NCBI RefSeq assembly: GCF_011769525.1
Contig: NZ_CP050440.1
Location: forward strand, 7,364,001-7,428,000
DNA length: 64,000 bases
DNA from: Tolypothrix sp. PCC 7910
GTDB lineage: Bacteria; Cyanobacteriota; Cyanobacteriia; Cyanobacteriales; Nostocaceae
Direction of reading: 5' to 3'
The notes below the pieces were generated by a model. It was not told the DNA's origin. It made no database searches and was given only the letters and a program-made list of their open reading frames with translations. Of the stretch, positions 27,240 through 34,291 are shown one piece after another. Made by a program: the position numbers and the translations under genes. Every line of letters begins with the position of its first letter. Position 1 is the stretch's first letter.

Positions 27240-27731
27240 ATGGCTAAAGTAATTTTTTATGAAAAACCAGGTTGTAAAGGTGGTACTCGGCAAAAAGTTT
27301 TGCTAACAGCCGCAGGTCATGAAGTTGTACCCCAAAGCTTACTGTCAGAACCTTGGACAGCTGATAGATTGCGTTCATTTTTTGGCGATCGCCCCGTAGC
27401 CGAATGGTTTAATCGCAGTTCGCCCAGGGTAAAATCTGGAGAGGTGATTCCCGAAAAGCTAGATGCAGACACCGCTTTATCGTTGATGTTGCAAGATCCG
27501 CTATTAATTCGCCGTCCGTTACTAGAAGTAGGCGATCGCCGCGAGGTAGGATTTGAAGTAGATAAAATTGACGCTTGGATTGGTTTACAGCCAGTCGATG
27601 AATCCTTCCGCGAAATGGCAGAAAACCTCATGGGTAAAGATTTACAAGCCTGTGCAGGTGGAAATCATGACCACCATCACGAAGGCGGTTGTAAAGGACA
27701 CGAGCAAAAGAAAACTAGCTGTAGCCATTAA
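27240..27731 (+). CDS. Nitrogenase-associated ArsC/Spx-family protein
   Basis: 163 aa. Thioredoxin-fold ArsC family: FYEKPGCKGGTRQKVLL at the N-terminus (single Cys12), then RSFFGDRPVAEWFNRSSPRVK and LLIRRPLLEVGDRREVGF. It matches my memory of the nitrogenase-associated ArsC-like family found beside nif genes. The C-terminal tail is His/Cys-rich (NHDHHHEGGCKGHEQKKTSCSH, about 142-163), a probable metal-binding extension. AGGAG at 27226-27230 precedes the ATG. Molecular function unknown; context ties it to nitrogen fixation. Confidence 0.8.
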   Translation: MAKVIFYEKPGCKGGTRQKVLLTAAGHEVVPQSLLSEPWTADRLRSFFGDRPVAEWFNRSSPRVKSGEVIPEKLDADTALSLMLQDPLLIRRPLLEVGDRREVGFEVDKIDAWIGLQPVDESFREMAENLMGKDLQACAGGNHDHHHEGGCKGHEQKKTSCSH

Positions 27732-27913
27732 ATCAGTTAACTGACTTCCAAATCAAAAAACATCCCACAAAATAGATAATTTATTTCTTGGAAGTCCCTA
27801 TACCAAAAAATTCGGCTTGATATTTGGGCGATCGCATTATCTCAACAAAGCGATCGCCTTTTCAACTTCGCATTACCAGAAAACAACAAGTATCTACGAC
27901 TCCTAAACAAACT

Positions 27914-28123
27914 GAAGCGGTCTCCCTTGCAACCGAAGCGGTCTCCCTTGCAACCGAAGCGGTCTTCCCTGCAACGAAAACGGTCTTCCTTACAACCGAA
28001 GCAGTCTCCCTTGCAACGGAAACAGTTTTCCTTACAACAAAAGCTGTCTTCCTTGCAACAGAAGCAGTCTACCTTACAACAGAAGCGGTCTCCCTTGCAA
28101 TAGAAGCGGTCTCCATTTTGGCA
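27914..28123. repeat. 21-bp minisatellite, 10 units
   Basis: Ten tandem 21-bp units of consensus GAAGCGGTCTCCCTTGCAAC(C/A), starting every 21 bp from 27914 to 28103, with 0-6 changes each. Open frames cross it in both directions (heptads TEAVSLA on plus, CKGDRFG on minus), but neither has a good start. The rest of 27732-28292 shows no gene. Confidence 0.93.
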
Positions 28124-28292
28124 GGTGATGTGAGCAACGAAATCCAAGAGTATTAATTGTTTATTGCCATTAAATATCGAGGAATTACTGGTATTACTTG
28201 AAATTCTCCTAAAAAAATTGTAATTTACACTGAACCAGAAGGATATTTAATTATGGCAAGCTAGCTTTGTTAGCAGCTAAAAAAATAAACTT

Positions 28293-28688
28293 ATGGCGTT
28301 TAGAAAAAGAACATCTCGCGTATTAGAAAAAGCTCAATTAAGATTTTCTGGACTGAAATCAATTGTTCCTGATATCAACTTTGATGAGGAGCATAATCTG
28401 GAAAAACTGATGGCGACAATTGAGTATTTACGTACAAAAATTGACGTTTATAATACTGCTTTGTCTGTAGTTGATTCTTCTAGAAGTGAAATTGAAGAAC
28501 TAGAAAAACACTTAAATCAGCTTTGCGAGAAAATGCTGATGATAGTTGCTATTAAGCATGGCAAAGACAGCCGTGAATATGAAATGGCGGGTGGCGTTCG
28601 TAATAGCGATCGCATCCGCAAAATTAGAGCCACTCGCTTAAAATCTGTTGCCGAAAAAGCATCAGATGAAAATGTTAAAACTGACTAG
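28293..28688 (+). CDS. Hypothetical helical protein
   Basis: 131 aa, highly charged and helical, with a probable coiled coil (YLRTKIDVYNTALSVVDSSRSEIEELEKHLNQLCEKML). The second half (KHGKDSREYEMAGGVRNSDRIRKIRATRLK) is basic. No known motif. Isolated between the minisatellite and the FGE locus. The start ATG is preceded by AT-rich DNA without a clear ribosome site. Confidence 0.65.
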   Translation: MAFRKRTSRVLEKAQLRFSGLKSIVPDINFDEEHNLEKLMATIEYLRTKIDVYNTALSVVDSSRSEIEELEKHLNQLCEKMLMIVAIKHGKDSREYEMAGGVRNSDRIRKIRATRLKSVAEKASDENVKTD

Positions 28689-28828
28689 AACTGTAGAAAC
28701 GTAGGGTGTGTTATGCCGTAGGCTAACGCACCGTCAACTCTACATCTCTGTTTTTTCAAAAAATTTGATCGCTCCATTTAAGAAGGGAAAAGGAAACAAT
28801 AGTCAAGGGGAAAAAGGTTAGAAAAGGG

Positions 28829-28976
28829 CTACGGAAGAATCTTCCCCAACCCGCACACAACACGAAAACCAACAATCTTGTAGTGGCTACCTCGCACCTC
28901 CTTATTGAGGTTGAAGCGAGACGCAGAACGGCAATATGAAGGAAAGTGGTACCAGGAACCGCCCCGCAGTATGGCA
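28829..28976 (-). other. Putative DGR variable region (VR) 1
   Basis: The C-terminus between RGGSW and GFRVV of the FGE-domain protein differs from its paralogue (32760-32905) mainly at first and second codon positions of codons ending C/T/G, while P, YCRSA, R and GFRVV stay fixed. This is the pattern made by adenine mutagenesis from a template with AAY codons in diversity-generating retroelements. Downstream of the stop both genes share TAGCCCTTT. No reverse transcriptase or template repeat is in the window. Confidence 0.55.
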
Positions 28977-29914
28977 GAAATATCATTCTTGTTCAACCAA
29001 GCGCTACCATCTGTTGGCGCTCTTATATAGTTGCTAAGCCAATTATCTTGACACCACTCCCCAACATTCCCGTGCATATCGTAGAGTCCAAAGCCGTTGG
29101 GTGGAAAAATTCCTACATCTGTTGTTTGGTTACGTTCTTTGCCCTTTGGCTCAGAAGCGTAAGTCTTATTGCCAGCGTAATTAGCTAACTCCGTTGTAAT
29201 TGTCTCGCCAAAGTGAAACGGTGTTGTAGTTCCTGCACGACAGGCATATTCCCATTCTGCTTCACTTGGGAGGCGATATTCCCTGTTTGTATATTTAGAA
29301 AGGCGTGAGCAAAACTCAACTGCATCGTACCAAGATACTGTTTCTACTGGACGGTTGTCTCCTTTAAATCTAGATGGGTTTGCTTTCAGGTCACGCTTAA
29401 CTTTGGGTAATGCTGCTACTCTTCTCCATTGCCCTTGAGTAATTGGATATTTACCCATGAAGAATGATTTAACCGTTACTTCATGCTGAGGGTGTTCATC
29501 TTCTTTTCCTTCCCTTCCTGGCGAACCCATCATAAAATTACCACTGGGAATTGCAACCATTTCTAATGTGACATTATTGCCTAAGTCTTCTTTAAATAAC
29601 TTAGCTTGGTTATTAGAATTTCGTTTAATTACCGTTCCATTTTCATTGACTGTTACTGTTTCAAACTCAACCATCCATAAAGGTAATCCCAATACCTTAT
29701 CTTTTGAAAGTATGTATTTGGGTTTTGCTACAGAGATTGATGTTTGTTTTTTAAAAATATCACAACCTACTAGTGCTGTTACTAAACCTAAGCTTCCCAA
29801 ACCACTCCACTGTAAAAACTGTTTTCGGGTAATTAGCTTTGCGGTGGTAATAGTTGTAAATAGTTGTCGCCATTTTTCTAATTGCTGTTTTTGTTTCATT
29901 GCCATGACCCGCAA
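28829..29914 (-). CDS. Formylglycine-generating-enzyme (SUMF1/FGE) domain protein
   Basis: Up to 361 aa; the frame opens with TTG at 29914 and the more likely ATG starts are at 29902 or 29896. N-terminal TRKQFLQWSGLGSLGLVTA-LVGC resembles a Tat-like/lipobox export segment. The FGE/C-type-lectin-fold domain runs from about residue 115 (LEMVAIPSGNFMMGSP) to the end (GLYDMHGNVGEWCQD, RGGSW, GFRVVCGLGKILP). The active-site Cys pair of true FGE is not evident, so a binding role is likely. It appears to be the surviving C-terminal part of a caspase-FGE gene (remnant at 29915-30194). The last 50 codons form the putative variable region. Confidence 0.85.
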   Translation of the reverse strand: MRVMAMKQKQQLEKWRQLFTTITTAKLITRKQFLQWSGLGSLGLVTALVGCDIFKKQTSISVAKPKYILSKDKVLGLPLWMVEFETVTVNENGTVIKRNSNNQAKLFKEDLGNNVTLEMVAIPSGNFMMGSPGREGKEDEHPQHEVTVKSFFMGKYPITQGQWRRVAALPKVKRDLKANPSRFKGDNRPVETVSWYDAVEFCSRLSKYTNREYRLPSEAEWEYACRAGTTTPFHFGETITTELANYAGNKTYASEPKGKERNQTTDVGIFPPNGFGLYDMHGNVGEWCQDNWLSNYIRAPTDGSAWLNKNDISAILRGGSWYHFPSYCRSASRFNLNKEVRGSHYKIVGFRVVCGLGKILP

Positions 29915-30194
29915 AGCAAAACCATAAATTATCTTTTGGATTTAATAAAGGAGTTTCAATATTCTCAAACTGTGCCTATAAAAATTGCCGCAAATGACCA
30001 AAAGTAGGTTGAGCAGGAATTGGCGGATTGGTCGCAATAGGGGGAGAATCATCAGTAAATAAAAAAACCTGCTCAAATCTGGCTTCTTGTTGAAACCAAG
30101 TAGCCATGACAGATGCATCTCGCTTTGCAAAGTTTAGCGATCGCAAATTTTCATAATGATTAATCCCCACAACAATCGCCCAATTCCTACCCAT
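29915..30194 (-). pseudogene. Decayed caspase (peptidase C14) domain
   Basis: MGRNWAIVVGINHYENLRSL through TFGHLRQFL (30194 down to 29979) aligns with residues 1-72 of the intact caspase at 31028. A TAG then interrupts, but the same frame continues with NPKDNLWFCFAGHG, the catalytic-His motif, before it breaks off. The catalytic Cys part is missing. Directly downstream the FGE gene begins in another frame. So a caspase-FGE fusion lost its middle and acquired a stop. The Trypco1/Pepco-like gene ends 13 bp upstream. Confidence 0.8.
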
Positions 30195-30207
30195 ATACCA
30201 GCACCAA

Positions 30208-30717
30208 TTATTTCCGCTTAAATTTAAATGTCATTGCGCCTTTTCCGCCGGCTTTACCACCACCAAGTCCAAACAGGCTGACTTGTCCTTCGCCATTGAT
30301 TTCTACGGAAAGTTCAACTTCATCTAGCTGCATTTTGGAATTAGGTTCTTCCGCCTCATCAAGCATTTCTCGCATTGCTTGCAGAAATCCCTTCATTTCT
30401 TGCTTAAGTTGAGATACTTCTACCTTGCGTCTAGTAATTACTAATTCGCCTTTTTTTTGGCTGACAACTATTTCCTCAGTGCTTTGAAATCTACCGAGTA
30501 CACCTCCTGTATCACTGCTGCTTCTGGCTCCACTGCTTGCGGTACTATCTGTATTTTTAAATTCACTGATAATTCCTCTTGTCTCTTGACTAGTGCTTCT
30601 GCTACCAATACTTCTTGTGACATTATCTGTATATGTTTCAGTCGTTGTATTTGAGGTTTCGGCAACTTCTTCGGTAATAATCCAAATGGCTTTAGGGGTA
30701 GAATCTTCTGCTGACAT
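30208..30717 (-). CDS. Small conflict-system-associated protein (Trypco1/Pepco-like)
   Basis: 169 aa. The Ser/Thr-rich N-terminal half looks disordered (TSNTTTETYTDN, SRSTSQETRG). The middle is helical (VEVSQLKQEMKGFLQAMREMLDEAEE). The C-terminus LDEVELSVEINGEGQVSLFG plus a Gly/Lys-rich strand KGAMTFKFKRK resembles the small beta modules that accompany trypsins or caspases in predicted conflict systems (Trypco1/Pepco-type). This resemblance is from memory and needs a profile search. It lies upstream of the decayed caspase and shares the locus with the intact caspase-FGE gene. Confidence 0.6.
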   Translation of the reverse strand: MSAEDSTPKAIWIITEEVAETSNTTTETYTDNVTRSIGSRSTSQETRGIISEFKNTDSTASSGARSSSDTGGVLGRFQSTEEIVVSQKKGELVITRRKVEVSQLKQEMKGFLQAMREMLDEAEEPNSKMQLDEVELSVEINGEGQVSLFGLGGGKAGGKGAMTFKFKRK

Positions 30718-30793
30718 AACTTTAATGATTTAAATTATTCTTGATTTAACTAGCTTTTACCAAGCAATACACCATAGAACAAAGACACACCTG

Positions 30794-30914
30794 CCTAGAA
30801 ATAAATGAATTTCTAGGGACAAAGGCAAAGTTTACTCAAGTAAACTGGGGATAAATGATGATTTTTAGTAATCTTTAGATTACTTTTGCTATTAGACTCA
30901 GAATTCATTCTGAG
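30794..30914. repeat. Multi-hairpin element, copy B
   Basis: Order as in copy A: CCTAGAAAT..ATTTCTAGG (30794-30817), AGTTTACTCAAGTAAACT (30829-30846), AGTAATCTTTAGATTACT (30867-30884), CTCAGAATTCATTCTGAG (30897-30914), with linker TTTGCTATTAGA. It fills most of the 310-bp gap between the Trypco1/Pepco-like gene and the divergent caspase gene. Confidence 0.9.
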
Positions 30915-31027
30915 GCGGGACATGGGTTTTACGTTAAGTTGACATTGATTTCCGCACAGTAGTAGTGCATTACTATTATTCAGTAATAACACTTAAACTG
31001 GCAAACAGACGAGCATAACAAGGTAGA

Positions 31028-32902
31028 ATGGCTAAAAATTGGGCATTAGCGATCGGCATTAATCAATACAACAATCTTCAGCACCTAAATTACGCCAAAC
31101 TAGATGCCGAAGCTATGCGCGATTGGTTTGGGAAGGAAGCCAGATTTGATCAAGTTTTCCTCTTCACTGAAGATTCTCCCGCAATTCCCACCAATCCACC
31201 GATACCCACGCAGCCAACATACGGTAACTTGCGGCGGTTCTTACGGGCAAACTTTGAAAAGCCACTACTGGAACCAGGGGATAATCTCTGGTTTTTCTTT
31301 GCTGGTCATGGTTGTCGGGAAGCTGACCGAGATTATCTCATGCTGATAGATAGCGACCCAGGCGATGTAGAACATACAGCAATCCCCGTTGATTATGTTA
31401 TCCAAAGATTGCGTCGCAGTGGTGCTGATAATGTAGTGTTATTTTTAGACGCTTGCCGCGATGATGGCAGTAGGCGAGGAGTGGGTATTGGTGAAGAACA
31501 TCAGGGAGTAGTCACCTTTTACTCTTGCAGTCCCAGTCAAAAATCTTATGAAATTGAGCAGTTGCAACATGGCTCATTCACCCAAGCTTTGTTAGAAGGG
31601 TTGAGGATAGCAGGTGAAGGAAACTGCGCCACAGTAGAAAGATTGGACAGATATTTACAAGCAAGAGTACCTGCAATTAATCAAATACATCGGAAAACTC
31701 AGCAATATCCCTACGTTGCAGCCGAACCTGCGACAAAATTACACCTAATTTTGTTACCCGACTACGCGACGCTAAATGATATTAACCAATTGAAACTAGA
31801 TGCTTATCAAGCTGAAGTTATAGGAGATTGGGAATTAGCTAGACAATTATGGCTGCGGGTGAATGTGGCTGCTAGGGGGTCAGATATGCAGGTAATTGAA
31901 GCATTTATCAGAATTGCCCAACGCCAGGGGCAGTCTTCTGCACTCCTAAAAAATCCTGAACCTTCACTAGGGGGAGAAAGGTCAGAAGTTTCTCAACCAC
32001 TACTTACAGCAAATCAAACTGGACTACAGATTTTTCAGTTTGATGTGGTGACGGTAAATGCAAGTGGTCAAGAGGTGAGAAGAGACAGAAGTAAAGCTCA
32101 ATATTTCAGCGAAGACTTAGGTAATGATATCACTGTGGAAATGGTATATATCGCTGGTGGCAAATTCATGATGGGGACAGAAGATGAAGAAATAGAAAGG
32201 CTTATGCAAAAATTCAAATGGGATGGGTTTAAAAGAGAAAAACCGCAACATCAAGTAACACTTAAATCATTCTTTATGGGTAAAAATCCAGTCACCCAAG
32301 CGCAATGGAGAAGAGTAGCGACACTACCCAAAGTTAAACATGACCTGAAAACTGACCCATCAAGCTTTAAAGGAGACAACCGACCAGTAGAGCAAGTTTC
32401 TTGGAATGATGCAGTGGAGTTTTGCGATCGCATCTCCAAATATACAAACAAACAATATCGCTTGCCAAGTGAAGCAGAGTGGGAATATGCCTGTCGAGCA
32501 GGAACTACGACACCATTTCACTTCGGGCAGACCATGACAACTGAGTTAGCTAACTACGATGGGACTGACACCTACGGTTCTGAGCTATTGGGCAAAAAAC
32601 TTGGAGAAACAACGGGAGTAGAGACTTTTCCACCCAACGGCTTTGGTTTATACGATATGCACGGGAACGTTGAGGAATGGTGTCAAGATACTTACCATGA
32701 AAGCTATAAAAAAGCGCCAACAGATGGTAGTGCTTGGCTTAATGATAATCAGTCTCGTATACGGCGTGGCGGTTCTTGGGGCAGTAGTCCTCGTTACTGC
32801 CGTTCTGCGTTCCGTAGCTTCCACTATTGGGCGGAGCGCGACAGCCTCTACAGCAACATTGGTTTTCGTGTGGTCTGTGCCGTTGGGAGGATTCTTCAGT
32901 AG
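31028..32902 (+). CDS. Caspase-FGE fusion protein
   Basis: 624 aa. N-terminal peptidase C14 (caspase-like) domain, about 1-240: WALAIGINQY, catalytic His94 in FFFAGHG and catalytic Cys143 in LFLDACRDD. A helical linker (about 245-325) follows. The C-terminal SUMF1/FGE-like domain (about 370-624) has EMVYIAGGKFMMG, RLPSEAEWEYACRAG, GLYDMHGNVEEWCQD and GFRVVC. Caspase plus a C-type-lectin-fold sensor is known from cyanobacterial conflict or programmed-death systems: the lectin fold would sense and the protease would act. Cytoplasmic, no signal peptide. The last 45 codons form the putative variable region. Its decayed paralogue is divergent and upstream. Confidence 0.9.
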   Translation: MAKNWALAIGINQYNNLQHLNYAKLDAEAMRDWFGKEARFDQVFLFTEDSPAIPTNPPIPTQPTYGNLRRFLRANFEKPLLEPGDNLWFFFAGHGCREADRDYLMLIDSDPGDVEHTAIPVDYVIQRLRRSGADNVVLFLDACRDDGSRRGVGIGEEHQGVVTFYSCSPSQKSYEIEQLQHGSFTQALLEGLRIAGEGNCATVERLDRYLQARVPAINQIHRKTQQYPYVAAEPATKLHLILLPDYATLNDINQLKLDAYQAEVIGDWELARQLWLRVNVAARGSDMQVIEAFIRIAQRQGQSSALLKNPEPSLGGERSEVSQPLLTANQTGLQIFQFDVVTVNASGQEVRRDRSKAQYFSEDLGNDITVEMVYIAGGKFMMGTEDEEIERLMQKFKWDGFKREKPQHQVTLKSFFMGKNPVTQAQWRRVATLPKVKHDLKTDPSSFKGDNRPVEQVSWNDAVEFCDRISKYTNKQYRLPSEAEWEYACRAGTTTPFHFGQTMTTELANYDGTDTYGSELLGKKLGETTGVETFPPNGFGLYDMHGNVEEWCQDTYHESYKKAPTDGSAWLNDNQSRIRRGGSWGSSPRYCRSAFRSFHYWAERDSLYSNIGFRVVCAVGRILQ

Positions 32903-32905
32903 CCC
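32760..32905 (+). other. Putative DGR variable region (VR) 2
   Basis: Codons between RGGSW and IGFRVV of the caspase-FGE protein include many ending in C/T with changing first two bases (GGC, AGT, AGT, TAC, TTC, AGC, TTC, CAC, TAT, GAC, AGC, CTC, TAC, AGC, AAC), as expected if a template holds AAC/AAT. Compared with VR 1, about 25 differences fall at codon positions 1-2 and about 9 at position 3. A GC-rich end (GTTGGGAGGATTCTTCAG) then TAGCCCTTT could be the homing-initiation end. Confidence 0.55.
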
Positions 32906-33097
32906 TTTATGCTTTAGTTCTTTTTCCCTTTACGCTTGTTATTTTTTCCTTTTAGAGTATTGCGAAGCGGAACGATCGCATTTTTTTACGTGATATGAGT
33001 TCGACAGCGAATGGAAGCCAGAAAGCTTACAGATAGAATGAGACAGCATAGCAATGCTTTTATAAGGGTGAAGCCAAAACGTAAAATCCCAGAGAAC

Positions 33098-33188
33098 GCC
33101 TCAGAATTCATTCTGAGGCTAATAGCAAAAGTCATCTCAAGATGACTAAAATCACAAGAATAAATTATTGAGTAAACTTTAGTTTACT
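33098..33188. repeat. Multi-hairpin element, copy C (inverted)
   Basis: GCCTCAGAAT-TC-ATTCTGAGGC (33098-33119), AGTCATCTCAAGATGACT (33130-33147), AGTAAACTTTAGTTTACT (33171-33188). The linker GCTAATAGCAAA is the reverse complement of the linker in copies A and B, so this copy is inverted. GGTTATGAGCC directly after 33188 suggests a second, degraded element in the forward orientation. Confidence 0.9.
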
Positions 33189-33274
33189 TTGGTTATGAGC
33201 CTGAAAATTGATAACGACTGTTGGCAAATCAGGCGGAAGGGTTGACCCATCAATTTAATCCCTCCAATATTTTC

Positions 33275-33328
33275 AGTGCGTTTTAACGCAGTTTCGCTAT
33301 TAGCCCGCAATTTATTGCAGGGCGGGAT
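33275..33328. repeat. Multi-hairpin element, copy E
   Basis: AGTGCGTT-TT-AACGCAGT (33275-33292, one mismatch), linker TTCGCTATTAG, then GCCCGCAAT-TT-ATTGCAGGGC with a bulge (33303-33322) and GGGA. Arms are unlike the other copies, but the layout and linker are the same. Confidence 0.75.
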
Positions 33329-33541
33329 AACAAAGCAAAGCGAAGGTTTTTGTGGTGGCGGGGGTTATATCCCTCAATTAATTGACCAACAGTATCACTC
33401 ATTTCCGGGCAGTTACAGAAGCCAACAGTTCAGGCATTTATAGCTGAATTTGACCCTAACGACTCAACCACACCAAAATTTTTTGGTCATTATGGGAATA
33501 CTAAATAACAAAACATTAAGAATCACAAATAGACTGAATTT

Positions 33542-33934
33542 ATGGCTTTATGGCGACTTTATTATCATTTGGTTTGGGCGACAAAAGAACGTCAGCCACT
33601 AATTACCAGCGAAATTGAAGCAAGGCTTTACAATTATATTATTAGCAAATCCGATGAAATTAATACTATTATTCATGCTATTAACGGCGTAGAAAATCAT
33701 ATTCATTTAGTAGCTTCTATTCCTCCCAAAATTTCTATTTCCGATTTTGTTCAAAAAATTAAAGGCAGCAGTACTCATTACATTAATCATTTATATCCAG
33801 CAAAAGATATATTTGCTTGGCAAAGAGGATATGGCGTTTTCTCACTGGGTAGAAAACAACTGGAACAAGCTGTTATTTATGTAAAAAATCAGAAAGAGCA
33901 TCATTTAAATGGAGCAATAATTGCATCTTTATAA
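33542..33934 (+). CDS. Y1 (HUH) transposase, RAYT/IS200-like
   Basis: 130 aa. HUH metal motif H53-I-H55 in NGVENHIHLV and the catalytic Tyr113 in YVKNQKEHH are intact; HLVWATKERQPLI at the N-terminus is typical. Such enzymes cut and rejoin single-stranded DNA next to hairpins. No TnpB partner and no IS200-type ends were recognised; instead several multi-hairpin repeats flank it at 33098-33328 and 33978-34158, which suggests a REP-associated (RAYT) enzyme. No clear ribosome site before the ATG. Confidence 0.88.
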   Translation: MALWRLYYHLVWATKERQPLITSEIEARLYNYIISKSDEINTIIHAINGVENHIHLVASIPPKISISDFVQKIKGSSTHYINHLYPAKDIFAWQRGYGVFSLGRKQLEQAVIYVKNQKEHHLNGAIIASL

Positions 33935-33977
33935 CAAGATAACCAAGATGATGATGCTCCCCAAAAATTTTATCTTT

Positions 33978-34158
33978 AGTCAGCTTTAGCTGACTTCTCC
34001 TATGAGCCTCAGAATGAATTCTGAGGCGGACATTTACCGCCATCCCGCCCAGAACTGAAGTTCCGGGCTAATAGTCAAAGTCCACTCAAGTGGACTGAAA
34101 TATACAGCTTAGTCTACTTCAGTAAACTTGAGCTATTAGCATTGGAATTCATTCCAAT
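33978..34158. repeat. Multi-hairpin element, copy D (two tandem elements)
   Basis: AGTCAGCTTTAGCTGACT (33978-33995), linker TCTCCTATGAG, GCCTCAGAATGAATTCTGAG (from 34006), GCCCAGAACT-GA-AGTTCCGGGC (34047-34068), AGTCCACTCAAGTGGACT (34079-34096), AGTCTACTTCAGTAAACT (34111-34128, one mismatch), linker TGAGCTATTAG, ATTGGAATTCATTCCAAT (34141-34158). It fills most of the gap between the transposase and cysK. Confidence 0.9.
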
Positions 34159-34291
34159 CCGAGATGCAACGGAGCAGAAGCAGTTCCAAGATTCCTGCGT
34201 TTAATAGGGCTTTTGTGTACACCCTAGCCTTAAAAAGGGGGATTTAGGGGGATATCCAATTTTTGCTACACAGCTACCTGTACACCGTAGC

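Larger units (their letters stand above)
32903..33541. other. Gap with multi-hairpin elements upstream of the Y1 transposase
   Basis: 639 bp, no gene supported. It holds hairpin copies C (33098-33188) and E (33275-33328), and a T/C-rich stretch just after the caspase gene. Confidence 0.6.

Noticed and set aside
1487-28123. CRISPR-like tandem repeats
   Set aside because: Repeats are directly adjacent with no unique spacers and no cas genes are in the window.
27824-28156. 110-aa and 101-aa frames in opposite directions with heptad repeats
   Set aside because: They are products of a 21-bp minisatellite; the plus frame starts only at TTG with no ribosome site.
33542-33934. Complete IS200/IS605 insertion sequence
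   Set aside because: No TnpB and no clear element ends; the surrounding hairpins recur without the gene elsewhere, so a RAYT/REP reading fits better.
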